Below, one piece after another: positions 47,013 to 55,927 of a stretch of DNA of 64,000 bases; the first letter of the stretch is position 1; the number at the start of each line of letters is the position of its first letter. The notes under the pieces were generated by a model. It saw nothing but the letters and a program-made list of their open reading frames with translations. It searched no databases and was not told the DNA's origin. Position numbers and translations under genes: made by a program. Source of the DNA: Bordetella pseudohinzii (GTDB lineage Bacteria; Pseudomonadota; Gammaproteobacteria; Burkholderiales; Burkholderiaceae_B); assembly GCF_000657795.2 (NCBI RefSeq), contig NZ_JHEP02000009.1, positions 1 through 64,000 on the forward strand. Reading direction: 5' to 3'.

Positions 47013-47193
47013 GGGAAGATGGTCGCATGGACCGTCTTCCCCCTCTATGACCGAAGAGCCTCCATCTAGGCGCGGCCCATGCCGCGCCCCTTTGTCCCCT
47101 CGCGGACCCCAGCGTTTCATCTTCCGCCGCCCGCCGCGGCTGTTTTCGTTTTGTCATGCGCCCGCGCCTCGCCTTGAGGCGGCGGGCCTTTTT
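47013..47193 (+). promoter_or_regulatory. Structured 5' leader with terminator: candidate riboswitch (yybP-ykoY-like?)
   Basis: The leader of the terC-like gene folds into several elements. Hairpin 1 is 47013-47041 (GGGAAGATGGTC against GACCGTCTTCCC, one wobble). Hairpin 2 is 47069-47088 (GGCGCGGC/GCCGCGCC). A strong terminator lies at 47160-47193 (GCCCGC-GCCTC / GAGGC-GCGGGC, then TTTTT) only 16 bases before the ATG. CATCTTCC (47118-47125) can pair with GGAAGATG (47014-47021) and so compete with hairpin 1. Many terC-family genes are governed by the Mn2+-sensing yybP-ykoY riboswitch. I cannot confirm the family core here. Confidence 0.6.
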
Positions 47194-47209
47194 CGTTTGA
47201 GGAAAGTCG

Positions 47210-48751
47210 ATGCTGTTTGACTGGATGTCCGACCCCACGGCCTGGGTGGGCCTGGCCACCCTGATCGTGCTGGAGATTGTGCTGGGCATCGATAACCTGG
47301 TGTTCATCGCCATCCTGGCCGACAAGCTGCCCGCGCAGCAGCGCAACCGGGCCCGCATGCTGGGCCTGACGCTGGCGCTGCTCATGCGCCTGGGCTTGCT
47401 GGCCAGCATTGCCTGGGTGGTGACCTTGACCCAACCGCTGTTCACGGTGCTGGGCGCGGAGATCTCCGGGCGCGATCTCATCTTGATCCTGGGGGGGCTG
47501 TTCCTGCTGTTCAAGGGCACGATGGAGTTGCATGAGCGGGTCGAGGGGCGCGCGCACGCGACCGGCGGCCGCCAGCAGTACGCGGTGTTCTGGCAGGTGA
47601 TCGCCCAGATCGTGGTGCTGGACGCGGTGTTTTCGCTGGACTCCGTCATCACGGCCGTGGGCATGGTGCAGGACCTGAGCATCATGATGACGGCGGTGAT
47701 CATCGCCATGGCCGTGATGATGCTGGCCAGCCGTCCCTTGATGGCCTTTGTGGGGCGCCACCCGACGGTGGTCATCCTCTGCCTGGGCCTGCTGCTGATG
47801 ATCGGTTTCAGCCTGGTGGCCGAGGGCCTGGGCTTCGATATCCCGAAGGGTTATCTCTACGCCGCCATCGGTTTTTCCATCCTGATTGAGCTGTTCAACC
47901 AGCTGGCGCAGCGCAATCGCCAGCGCGATGAGCATGGCCTGGGACGGCGCGAACGCACGGCGCGCATGGTGCTCAAGCTGCTGCGCGCCGGCGACGGCCA
48001 TGGCGCGCCGGCCGAGCCGCAGGACGCGGGCGAGGAGGAGGCGGCCTTCGCCCCCGAGGAGAGCAGTCTGATCGAGGGGGTGCTGTCCATGGGGCAGCGC
48101 GACCTGCGCAGCATCATGGTGCCGCGCGGCGAGATGGTGTGGCTGGATGTGCGGGACGACGCCCAGACCGTGCTGGACAAGTTTGCCTCGGGCCATTCGC
48201 GCCTGCCCCTGTGCGATGGCGACCCGGCCAATGTGGTGGGCGTGCTGCACTTCAAGGACTTGCTGGGCCCCTTGCGCACACCGGGGGCGGTGGATTTGGT
48301 CGAGCTGGCCCAGGAGCCGCATTATGTGCCCGAGACGGTGCCGGTAATGAAGCTTCTCGAGGTCATGCGCGAATCGCGCGATCACCTGCTGATCGTGGTC
48401 GATGAGCATGGCGTGTGCGAGGGTCTGGTGACGCCCATGGATCTCTTGACCGCGGTGGCCGGCGATCTGCCCGAGCATTCGGGCGAGACCATCACGGGAG
48501 CGGCGCGCATGGCCGACGGCTCCTGGCTGCTCGATGGCCGGCTGGCCACGCCGGAAGCCGCGCGCATCATCGGCGCGCCGCAGCTGGGCCAGGACTACGC
48601 CGACGACGCCACCTTGGCCGGCTGCGTGCTGCGCGCCGCGGACAGCCTGCCCGAGGTGGGCGTGCGCGTGCGCTGGCGCGACTGGGAGTTCGAGGTCAAG
48701 CGTCTGGACGGCCGCCGCATTGCCCAGGTGCAGGCGCGCCAGCTGGCCTGA
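47210..48751 (+). CDS. TerC-CBS-CorC membrane protein (YoaE/YegH-like)
   Basis: A 513-residue protein. A TerC membrane domain (about 1-235) has [20 protein letters not shown] and [15 protein letters not shown], whose Asp residues are conserved in metal transport. Two CBS motifs follow (about 290-415, with [12 protein letters not shown] and [18 protein letters not shown]), then a CorC_HlyC domain (about 430-510). The fusion resembles E. coli YoaE/YegH. TerC proteins export Mn2+ or supply metal to secreted enzymes. Its leader contains a terminator, which suggests attenuation control. Confidence 0.92.
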   Translation: MLFDWMSDPTAWVGLATLIVLEIVLGIDNLVFIAILADKLPAQQRNRARMLGLTLALLMRLGLLASIAWVVTLTQPLFTVLGAEISGRDLILILGGLFLLFKGTMELHERVEGRAHATGGRQQYAVFWQVIAQIVVLDAVFSLDSVITAVGMVQDLSIMMTAVIIAMAVMMLASRPLMAFVGRHPTVVILCLGLLLMIGFSLVAEGLGFDIPKGYLYAAIGFSILIELFNQLAQRNRQRDEHGLGRRERTARMVLKLLRAGDGHGAPAEPQDAGEEEAAFAPEESSLIEGVLSMGQRDLRSIMVPRGEMVWLDVRDDAQTVLDKFASGHSRLPLCDGDPANVVGVLHFKDLLGPLRTPGAVDLVELAQEPHYVPETVPVMKLLEVMRESRDHLLIVVDEHGVCEGLVTPMDLLTAVAGDLPEHSGETITGAARMADGSWLLDGRLATPEAARIIGAPQLGQDYADDATLAGCVLRAADSLPEVGVRVRWRDWEFEVKRLDGRRIAQVQARQLA

Positions 48752-48876
48752 GGGCCGGCGCGCCGCGCCCCGTACATCAAGTGATTTCTTAGATTTTTTA
48801 CTTTAATTATGGTAAATAAGCCACTGATTTAATTGGCAATAGGCGCCTGCTTGCAGGGGCGCCGCCTGATAACGGA

Positions 48877-49614
48877 ATGGCTTCTTCGATGACTGTCGCC
48901 CTGGCGCGCTTTGTTTACGGTTTTTCCCTGGCCTGGATCGCGGCCGCGATATTGCTGGCCCTGGCCGGGCTATGCCTGGTCCTGGTGCGGCGTGCCGTGC
49001 AGACTTTCGAGACGGAGCGGCATCAGGACCTGGCCAGCGGCGTCCTGGTGTTTGTGTCCGTGGTCGCGGCGCTGGCCGCCTGTTATGCCAGCGGCCATGC
49101 CTTGCATGCCTGGCTGGGCCGCAGCGCGCTGGTCGGCGGCCAAGCCCATTGGCTGGCGGGCAACAGCCATGTCTCGGCCGCCGCGCTGATGGGGGCGACC
49201 GCGGCCCTGGGCCTGGCCGCCGCCGCCCCCGGCCTGTGGCGCCGTCTGCGCGAACCGCGCGCCGAGAAAACCCCGCAGCGCCCCGCCAAACCTGTCATGC
49301 CCGCCAAGAGCGCGGCCAAGACCCGCAAGGCCGCCAAGCCCGCGCGGGCGCCGCGCGTGGCCGGCCTGGGCTGGGGCGCGCTCTTCCTGGTTCTGTTGGG
49401 CGGGATCTTGCTCGCCTTTGCCTATATCGTCGCGCCGCTGGATCCGGCGCCGCTGGCCGCCGGCGCGGATGCAAAGGCCATCGCGCGCGCCGGCCTGCAT
49501 GCCGAGCATGCCAGCCGCGCGCGGCCGGTCTATTACGCGGCGGCCGGTCTGCTGGGCGCGGGCGCGCTGGTTTTCCTGGGCTGGTTGTTCTCCCGCAGAC
49601 GCGAACAAGCCTGA
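48877..49614 (+). CDS. Membrane protein of unknown function with basic Pro/Ala/Lys linker
   Basis: A 245-residue protein I do not recognise. About five hydrophobic segments are visible (about 15-37, 52-72, 98-118, 168-190, 220-238). Between the third and fourth lies a basic, Pro/Ala/Lys-rich linker with KPVMPAKSAAKTRKAAKPAR. The end is Arg-rich (SRRREQA). The upstream 48780-48835 region is A+T-rich and probably its promoter. The ATG at 48877 or at 48889 could be the start. It is followed by the CSS-EAL gene after 68 bases. Confidence 0.7.
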   Translation: MASSMTVALARFVYGFSLAWIAAAILLALAGLCLVLVRRAVQTFETERHQDLASGVLVFVSVVAALAACYASGHALHAWLGRSALVGGQAHWLAGNSHVSAAALMGATAALGLAAAAPGLWRRLREPRAEKTPQRPAKPVMPAKSAAKTRKAAKPARAPRVAGLGWGALFLVLLGGILLAFAYIVAPLDPAPLAAGADAKAIARAGLHAEHASRARPVYYAAAGLLGAGALVFLGWLFSRRREQA

Positions 49615-49682
49615 GCGCGCAAAACTCAGGTACGCTGGAGCCACGAGGCAATGTGGCCTAGACACAGGGGCGATAGCGAAGA

Positions 49683-51257
49683 GTGCAAAACGCCGATTTG
49701 ACCGTCCGTCATGGCAGGCATTGGCGCTATATCGCGCTGGCGGCGGCCTTGCTGCTGCCCCTGCTGGCCTGCCTGCTGCTGACATGGGCCGGCGCGCAGC
49801 GGCTGAACCTGAAGCAGGCGCAGACCGAGGCCAGCATCAGCCGCAACCATATCGAGCGCATCCTGCGCGAGGCCTGGGCGGCGGTCGACGCCATGGGGCC
49901 GCTGCTGTCCGAGCCCTGCGAGGATGCCCAGCCCGTCCTGTCGCGCATCATCAGCATGCGCTCGTATTTCCGCGCCCTGGCCCTGTTCGACGGGCGGCAG
50001 GTGTATTGCTCCACGCTCATCACCCTGCCGCGCGGCACCGTGTACCAATGGCCCGCGGACATCCCGACCGGACGCTGGCTGCGTTTGGTCGGCGGCACGC
50101 CGCTCATGCAGGGGCGCCCGGCCTTGCTGGCCGGCGCGGCTGGCCCGGGCGAGCGCCACGCGATGGCGGTCATCGACAGCCAGCACCTGCAGGATCTGCT
50201 GGATTCGGTGGCGTCCTTGAACCAGCACCATATCGAACTGAAGATCGATGGCGGCATGATGCTGACCAGCCGTCCGGCGCAGGATCCGCCCATGGCGCCA
50301 GACGGCGCGGTGAGCGCCCGGGAGTCTTTCACCTCGGAGGGCGTGCCCGTCATCATCGAGGTGTCCTTGCCGGGCGCGGAGGTTCGGGAGGAATGGCGGA
50401 GCCTGTTGCTGGTCTTTCTTCCGGTGGCGCTGGTTCTGGGCTGCCTGATGGCATGGGGCGTGCATCGCCTGCAGATGCAGCGCCTGAGCTTCCGCGACCA
50501 GATGCAGCGCGGCATGCGCGCCGGTGAGTTCCATATGGAGTACCAGCCCATCTTCGGCATCGCCAGCGGCCGCTGCGAAGGCGCCGAAGCCTTGATGCGC
50601 TGGGAGCGGCCGGGGATGGGGGCGGTCAGCCCGGAGGTATTCATTGCCGCGGCCGAGGCCGAGGGCATCATCGTCGCCTTGACACGCCACGCGCTGCGCC
50701 TGATCGAGCGCGACCTGCCGCTGATGACCTTGCCGCCTGGTTTTCATCTGAGCGTGAACGTGGCGGCCGACCATCTGCGGCGCGACGATTTTATCGATGA
50801 CATCGAGACCTTCGCCGCGCGGGTCGCGCCCAGCGCGCCGCAACTGGTGCTGGAGCTGACCGAGCGCAGCCTGGTCGAGGACAGCGGCCGGGTGCAGCTG
50901 CATCTGCGCAGCCTGCGCGCCGCCGGGGTGCGCATCGCCATCGACGACTTCGGCGCCGGCTATTGCTCTTTGTCGTACTTGCAGCAGTTTCCGGTGGATT
51001 ACCTGAAGATAGACAAGCTTTTTATCGAGGCGATCACCGGTTCCGAGCCGGAAACGCCCGTCCTGGACCTCATTCTGGCGCTGGCCAGGCGCCTGGACCT
51101 GGCGGTGGTCGCCGAGGGCGTGAGCGAGCAGGCGCAACTGGACTATCTGCGCGCCCATGAGGTGACCTATGCCCAGGGTTTCCTGGTTTCGCGGCCCTTG
51201 CGGGCCGAGGCCTTTGCCCAGTGGTACCGGGTGCGGGGACAGGCCCCGCTCGCCTGA
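49683..51257 (+). CDS. CSS-motif EAL phosphodiesterase
   Basis: A 524-residue inner-membrane protein. Helix one (about 15-37) and helix two (about 237-257) flank a periplasmic CSS-motif domain with CEDAQP and YCSTLI, the conserved cysteines of the redox-sensing PdeC-type proteins. The cytosolic EAL domain (about 270-510) has GAEALMRWERPG, LSVNVAA (Asn), LELTERSL (Glu), IDDFGAGYCS (two Asp), LKIDKLF (Lys) and VVAEGVSE (Glu), so it should degrade c-di-GMP. The start is a GTG at 49683, the only start near the first helix. Confidence 0.92.
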   Translation: MQNADLTVRHGRHWRYIALAAALLLPLLACLLLTWAGAQRLNLKQAQTEASISRNHIERILREAWAAVDAMGPLLSEPCEDAQPVLSRIISMRSYFRALALFDGRQVYCSTLITLPRGTVYQWPADIPTGRWLRLVGGTPLMQGRPALLAGAAGPGERHAMAVIDSQHLQDLLDSVASLNQHHIELKIDGGMMLTSRPAQDPPMAPDGAVSARESFTSEGVPVIIEVSLPGAEVREEWRSLLLVFLPVALVLGCLMAWGVHRLQMQRLSFRDQMQRGMRAGEFHMEYQPIFGIASGRCEGAEALMRWERPGMGAVSPEVFIAAAEAEGIIVALTRHALRLIERDLPLMTLPPGFHLSVNVAADHLRRDDFIDDIETFAARVAPSAPQLVLELTERSLVEDSGRVQLHLRSLRAAGVRIAIDDFGAGYCSLSYLQQFPVDYLKIDKLFIEAITGSEPETPVLDLILALARRLDLAVVAEGVSEQAQLDYLRAHEVTYAQGFLVSRPLRAEAFAQWYRVRGQAPLA

Positions 51258-51325
51258 GGGCCGCGCCTCGGTGTACTCTGTGGCTCGCGCGCCGGCGCGC
51301 GTCACATATCACGATGAGGAAGATC

Positions 51326-52531
51326 ATGAAGGTTTGCTTGGGCGGCGTCCGGCTGCTGATGGCGGCGGGCTTGACGGCCCTGGGCGCGGCCGCGGCCGCG
51401 CAGGACACGATCCGGATCGGCGAGATCAACAGCTATAAGGCGCAGCCCGCCTTTCTGGAGCCGTATAAAAAAGGCATGCAGCTGGCCGTGGACGAGGTCA
51501 ACGCGGCCGGCGGCATCGGCGGCAAACCGCTCGAACTGGTGATCCGCGACGACAACGCCAATCCGGGCGACGCCGTGCGAGCGGCCGAGGAGCTGTTCTC
51601 GCGCGAAAAAGTCGATGTGCTGACCGGTTCTTTCCTCTCGCATATCGGGCTGGCGCTGAGCGATTTCGCCCGCCAGAAAAAGGTGTTCTTCCTGGCCAGC
51701 GAACCGCTGACCGACAAAATCGTCTGGCAGGACGGCAATCGCTACACCTACCGTTTGCGCACCTCGACCTATATGCAGGTGGCGATGCTGGTGCCCGAGG
51801 CCCTGAAACTGAAGAAAAAGCGCTGGGCCATCGTCTATCCCAATTATGAGTATGGCCAGTCGGCCGTCGGCACCTTCAAGACGCTCATGAAGGCCGCGCA
51901 GCCGGACATCGAGTTCGTGACGGAACAGGCCGTGCCGCTGGGCAAGGTGGACGCGGGCAGCGTGGCCCAGGCCCTGGCCGACGCCAGGCCGGACGCGATC
52001 TTCAATGTGCTGTTCGCCACCGACGTGACGAAGTTCGTGCGCGAAGGAACCACCCGCGGGCTGTTCACGAACAGGCCGGTCGTCAGCGTGCTGACCGGCG
52101 AGCCCGAATACCTGGACACTTTCCGCGACGAGACGCCCGAAGGCTGGATCGTCACCGGCTACCCCTGGCAGTTCATCGACACGCCCGAGCACCAGGCCTT
52201 CTTGAAGGCCTATGAGGCCAAGTTCAAGGATTATCCGCGCCTGGGCTCGGTGGTGGGCTATAGCGCCATCAAGTCGCTGGCCGAGGGCATGCGCCGCGCG
52301 GGTTCGACCGATACCGAGGCCATGATCAAGGCCTTCGCGGGCCTGAAACTCACCATCCCCTTCGGCCCGATCGAGTACCGCGCCCTGGACCATCAATCCA
52401 CCATGGGCGCCTATGTAGGCCGGCTGGCCTACAAGGACGGCAAGGGCATCATGACCGATTTCCGCTATGTGGATGGCGCCAAGGTGATGCCGCCGGACGA
52501 AGAAGTGCGCAAGCTGCGTCGGGCGGACTGA
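51326..52531 (+). CDS. Branched-chain-type ABC transporter substrate-binding protein
   Basis: A 401-residue LivJ/AmiC-type binding protein. The signal peptide (about 1-25) ends GAAAAAQ, then TIRIGEINSYKAQPAFLEPYKKG begins lobe one. GGKPLELVIRDDNANPGDA and TDVTKFVREG follow. It differs clearly from the two LivK proteins at 886 and 8483, so its ligand is probably not a simple branched-chain amino acid. GAGGAAG precedes the ATG at 51326; another ATG lies at 51314. It heads the operon running to 55926. Confidence 0.9.
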   Translation: MKVCLGGVRLLMAAGLTALGAAAAAQDTIRIGEINSYKAQPAFLEPYKKGMQLAVDEVNAAGGIGGKPLELVIRDDNANPGDAVRAAEELFSREKVDVLTGSFLSHIGLALSDFARQKKVFFLASEPLTDKIVWQDGNRYTYRLRTSTYMQVAMLVPEALKLKKKRWAIVYPNYEYGQSAVGTFKTLMKAAQPDIEFVTEQAVPLGKVDAGSVAQALADARPDAIFNVLFATDVTKFVREGTTRGLFTNRPVVSVLTGEPEYLDTFRDETPEGWIVTGYPWQFIDTPEHQAFLKAYEAKFKDYPRLGSVVGYSAIKSLAEGMRRAGSTDTEAMIKAFAGLKLTIPFGPIEYRALDHQSTMGAYVGRLAYKDGKGIMTDFRYVDGAKVMPPDEEVRKLRRAD

Positions 52532-52547
52532 GGCCGCGGCGAAGCGC

Positions 52548-54437
52548 ATGGATTTGACGGGTTTTCTGGCGCAGCTGCTCAACGGCCTGGCCGAGGCGTC
52601 TTCGCTGTTTCTGGTGGCGGCCGGGCTGTCGCTGATCTTCGGGGTCACGCGGCTGGTCAATTTTGCCCATGGCTCGCTCTATATGCTGGGCGTGTATATC
52701 GCCTATGCCCTGGTCGAGCGCATCGGGGGCGGCGCGCTGGGTTTCTGGTTCGGGGTGCTGGCCGCCGCCCTGGCGGTGGGCGCCCTGGGGGCGCTGATCG
52801 AGATAGTCCTGCTGCGCCGCATCTACCGCGCGCCTGAACTGTTCCAGTTGCTGGCGACGTTTGCCCTGGTGCTGGTGATCAATGACGCGGCGCTCTGGCT
52901 TTGGGGCGCGGAGGATTTGCTGGGCCCGCGGGCGCCGGGCTTGAGCGGGGCGGTCGACCTGCTGGGCCGGCGTTATCCGGTCTACAACCTGGTCCTGATG
53001 GCGATCGGCCCCGTGGTGCTGGGGCTGTTGTGGTTGCTCCTGACCCGCAGCCGCTGGGGCCGGCTGGTGAGGGCGGCCTCGCAGGACAGGGAAATGCTGG
53101 GCGCCCTGGGGGTGAACCAGGCCTGGCTGTTCACGGGCGTGTTCGCGCTGGGCGCCATGCTGGCCGGCCTGGGCGGCGCGCTGCAGCTGCCGCGCGAGCC
53201 GGCCAGCCTGGGCCTGGATCTGCGCATCATCGGCGACGCTTTCGTGGTCGTCGTGGTGGGCGGGATGGGATCGCTGCCGGGCGCCTATGTGGCGGCCCTG
53301 CTGATCGCCGAGATCAAGGCCTTGTGCATCGGCCTGGGCACGGTGCAGTGGCTGGGGATCAGCCTGTCGTTTTCCAAGCTGACGCTGGTGGTGGAGTTTC
53401 TCTTCATGGCCGTGGTGCTGGTCATCCGGCCCTGGGGCCTGTTCGGCAAGCCTCAGGTGGCCAGCCGCGGCACCGCGCCGGTGGAGGCGCCGCTGGCCTT
53501 TGCCTCGCCGCGCACGCTGGCGGTCTTTGCCGCCGTGCTGGCCTGCCTGGCGCTGCTGCCGCTGGCGGCCCAGGCGCTGCCCTATGCGGTGGTGCTGGCC
53601 CAGGACGTCCTGATCGCCGTGCTGTTTGCCGCCAGCCTGCACTTCATCATGGGGCCGGGCGGCATGCATTCCTTTGGCCATGCCGCGTATTTCGGGCTGG
53701 GCGCCTATGGCGCGGCGCTGCTGCTCAAGGCCGCCGCCTTGCCGATGGAAGCCGCGCTGCTGTTCGCGCCGCTGGCCGCCGGCCTGGGCGCCCTGGTCTT
53801 CGGCTGGTTCTGCGTGCGGCTGTCGGGCGTCTATCTCGCCATGCTGACCCTGGCCTTCTCGCAGATCGTGTGGTCGGTGGTGTTCCAGTGGGATGCCTTC
53901 ACGGGCGGCTCGAATGGCATGGTCGGCGTCTGGCCGGCCGATTGGCTGTCGGGCACGGCGTTCTACTATGCCGTCCTGGTCATGGCCGGGCTGTCGCTCT
54001 GGGCCTTGCGCCACATCCTGTTTTCGCCCTTTGGCTATGCTTTGCGCGCGGCGCGCGATTCGGCGCTGCGCGCCGAGGCCATCGGCATCGACGTCAGGCG
54101 CGTGCAGTGGGCCGCCTTTGTCGTGGCCGGCCTGTTCGGCGGCTTGGCAGGCGCGCTTTTTGCCTTTTCCAAGGGCAGTATTTCGCCCGATGTCATGGCC
54201 GTGGGCAAGTCGGTCGACGGCCTGGTCATGGTGCTGCTGGGCGGGGTGCAGACCCTGGTCGGCCCCATTGTGGGCGCGGCCAGCTTCACCTTCATCCAGG
54301 ATTATGTGATGCGCGCCACGGAGTACTGGCGGGCGCTGTTCGGCGCCATCATCCTCTTGCTGGTCCTGGCCTTTCCGCAAGGCATTGCCGGATTCTGCGG
54401 CCAGCTGGCGCGGCGCTGGCGGGGGGCGCGGGCATGA
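52548..54437 (+). CDS. Fused LivH-LivM ABC permease
   Basis: A 629-residue membrane protein joining two subunits that are separate in the 9701-11865 operon. Residues about 1-295 are LivH-like (NGLAEASSLFLVAAGLSLIFGV, RLVNFAHGSLYML, GGMGSLPGAYVAALL). Residues about 320-620 are LivM-like (GGMHSFGHAAYFGLGAYGA, RLSGVYLAMLTLAF, ALRAARDSALRAEAIGIDVRRV). A linker of about 25 residues joins them. No stop or frameshift lies at the junction. The stop overlaps the next gene by 4 bases. Confidence 0.92.
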   Translation: MDLTGFLAQLLNGLAEASSLFLVAAGLSLIFGVTRLVNFAHGSLYMLGVYIAYALVERIGGGALGFWFGVLAAALAVGALGALIEIVLLRRIYRAPELFQLLATFALVLVINDAALWLWGAEDLLGPRAPGLSGAVDLLGRRYPVYNLVLMAIGPVVLGLLWLLLTRSRWGRLVRAASQDREMLGALGVNQAWLFTGVFALGAMLAGLGGALQLPREPASLGLDLRIIGDAFVVVVVGGMGSLPGAYVAALLIAEIKALCIGLGTVQWLGISLSFSKLTLVVEFLFMAVVLVIRPWGLFGKPQVASRGTAPVEAPLAFASPRTLAVFAAVLACLALLPLAAQALPYAVVLAQDVLIAVLFAASLHFIMGPGGMHSFGHAAYFGLGAYGAALLLKAAALPMEAALLFAPLAAGLGALVFGWFCVRLSGVYLAMLTLAFSQIVWSVVFQWDAFTGGSNGMVGVWPADWLSGTAFYYAVLVMAGLSLWALRHILFSPFGYALRAARDSALRAEAIGIDVRRVQWAAFVVAGLFGGLAGALFAFSKGSISPDVMAVGKSVDGLVMVLLGGVQTLVGPIVGAASFTFIQDYVMRATEYWRALFGAIILLLVLAFPQGIAGFCGQLARRWRGARA

Positions 54438-55201
54438 TGCTGCACGTGCGCGACCTGGCCGTGGCCTTTGGCGGCGTGCGCGCCGTCGATGGCGTGAGTT
54501 TCGATTTGCGGGCCGGAGAGCTCCTGGCCTTGATCGGGCCGAACGGCGCCGGCAAGTCCACCCTGTTCAACCTGCTGGGCGGGCAGCTGCGCGCAAGCAA
54601 TGGGTCCGTGCGCCTGGATGGACAGGAACTGCTCGGCCGCAAGCCGCGCGAGATCTGCCGGCTGGGCGTGGGGCGCACCTTCCAGATCGCCGCCACCTTC
54701 GCCTCGCTGACGGTCGCCGAAAATGTGCAGATGGCTTTGCTGTCCCATCACGGCCAGATCTTTGCCTTCGGCCGGACGGCCGCCCGGCGTTACCGCGGCG
54801 AGGCGCTGGCCCTGCTGGCGCAGGTGGGCATGGCCGAGCAGGCCGACCGCCCTTGCAGCGAACTGGCCTATGGCGATGTCAAGCGGGTCGAGCTGGCCGT
54901 CGCGCTGGGCGGCGACCCCAAGCTGCTGCTGATGGACGAGCCCACGGCCGGCATGGCGCCGGGCGAGCGCCAGGCCTTGATGGCGCTCACCAAGCGCCTC
55001 GTCCTGGAGCGCGGCCTGGCGGTGCTCTTCACCGAACACAGCATGGACGTGGTCTTTGCCTATGCGGACCGCTTGATCGTGCTGGCGCGCGGGCAGCTTA
55101 TCGCGCAAGGGCAGGCCGATGCGATCCGCAATCATCCCAAGGTGCAGGAGGTGTATTTCGGCACCGGCAGGACGTTCGAAGCCGCGGGGGGGAACCGATG
55201 A
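54434..55201 (+). CDS. LivG-type ABC ATPase
   Basis: A 255-residue ATPase. Walker A GPNGAGKST is near residue 36, VGRTFQIAATFASLTV near 80, the signature region is ELAYGDVKRVELAVAL (LivG-type YG form), and Walker B is LLLMDEPTAGMAP. It starts inside the permease stop (ATGATG, ATG at 54434) and its end overlaps the next ATPase gene by 4 bases. It is the first of two ATPases for the fused permease. Confidence 0.92.
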   Translation: MMLHVRDLAVAFGGVRAVDGVSFDLRAGELLALIGPNGAGKSTLFNLLGGQLRASNGSVRLDGQELLGRKPREICRLGVGRTFQIAATFASLTVAENVQMALLSHHGQIFAFGRTAARRYRGEALALLAQVGMAEQADRPCSELAYGDVKRVELAVALGGDPKLLLMDEPTAGMAPGERQALMALTKRLVLERGLAVLFTEHSMDVVFAYADRLIVLARGQLIAQGQADAIRNHPKVQEVYFGTGRTFEAAGGNR

Positions 55202-55926
55202 GCACGCCCTTGCTTGCGGTGCGCGGGCTCGATGCCTGGTATGGCGCGGCCCACATTCTTTTCGGCGTCGACCTGGAGGTCGGCCGCGGCGAAGTCGTGG
55301 CCCTGATGGGGCGCAATGGCGCGGGCAAGTCCACCACGATCAAGAGCATCATGGGCCTGGTGGCGCGGCGGCGCGGCGAGCTGCGTTTCATGGGCCGGGA
55401 TATCGCGTCGCTCGCGCCCTATGAGGTGGCGCGCCTGGGCCTGGGCTATGTGCCCGAGGACAGGCGTATTTTCACGGAGCTGAGCGTGGCCGAGAACCTT
55501 GACATGGGCCGTCAGCCGCCGCGCCGCTGGCCGGACGGCAGCGAGGCGCCGAATTGGCGGCCGCAGGACCTCTATGCCTTGTTTCCCAATCTGGGCGCCA
55601 TGCCGCAGCGGCCGGGCGGACAGATGAGCGGCGGCGAACAGCAGATGCTGGCGGTGGCGCGCACCTTGATGGGCAATCCCTATCTGGTGCTGCTGGATGA
55701 GCCCTCGGAAGGGGTGGCGCCGCTTATTGTCGAGCAGATGGCGCGGATGATCCTGCGCCTGAAGGCCCTGGGCGCGAGCATTCTGCTGTCGGAGCAGAAC
55801 CTGCATTTTGCCGCCCTGGTGGCCGACCGCGCCTATGTGCTTGAAAAAGGCCAGATCCGCTTCCAGGGCAGCATGGGCGGGCTGATCGCCGACGAGGCCG
55901 CGCGGCGCGCCTATCTGAGCGTGTGA
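55198..55926 (+). CDS. LivF-type ABC ATPase
   Basis: A 242-residue ATPase. Walker A GRNGAGKST is near residue 38, GLGYVPEDRRIF follows near 81, the signature is MSGGEQQMLAVARTL and Walker B VLLDEPSEGVAP. The region after YVPEDRR has a short insertion with PPRRWPDGSEAPNW. It ends the operon and abuts the convergent yddG stop (1 base between). No terminator hairpin is evident. Confidence 0.92.
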   Translation: MSTPLLAVRGLDAWYGAAHILFGVDLEVGRGEVVALMGRNGAGKSTTIKSIMGLVARRRGELRFMGRDIASLAPYEVARLGLGYVPEDRRIFTELSVAENLDMGRQPPRRWPDGSEAPNWRPQDLYALFPNLGAMPQRPGGQMSGGEQQMLAVARTLMGNPYLVLLDEPSEGVAPLIVEQMARMILRLKALGASILLSEQNLHFAALVADRAYVLEKGQIRFQGSMGGLIADEAARRAYLSV

Positions 55927-55927
55927 C

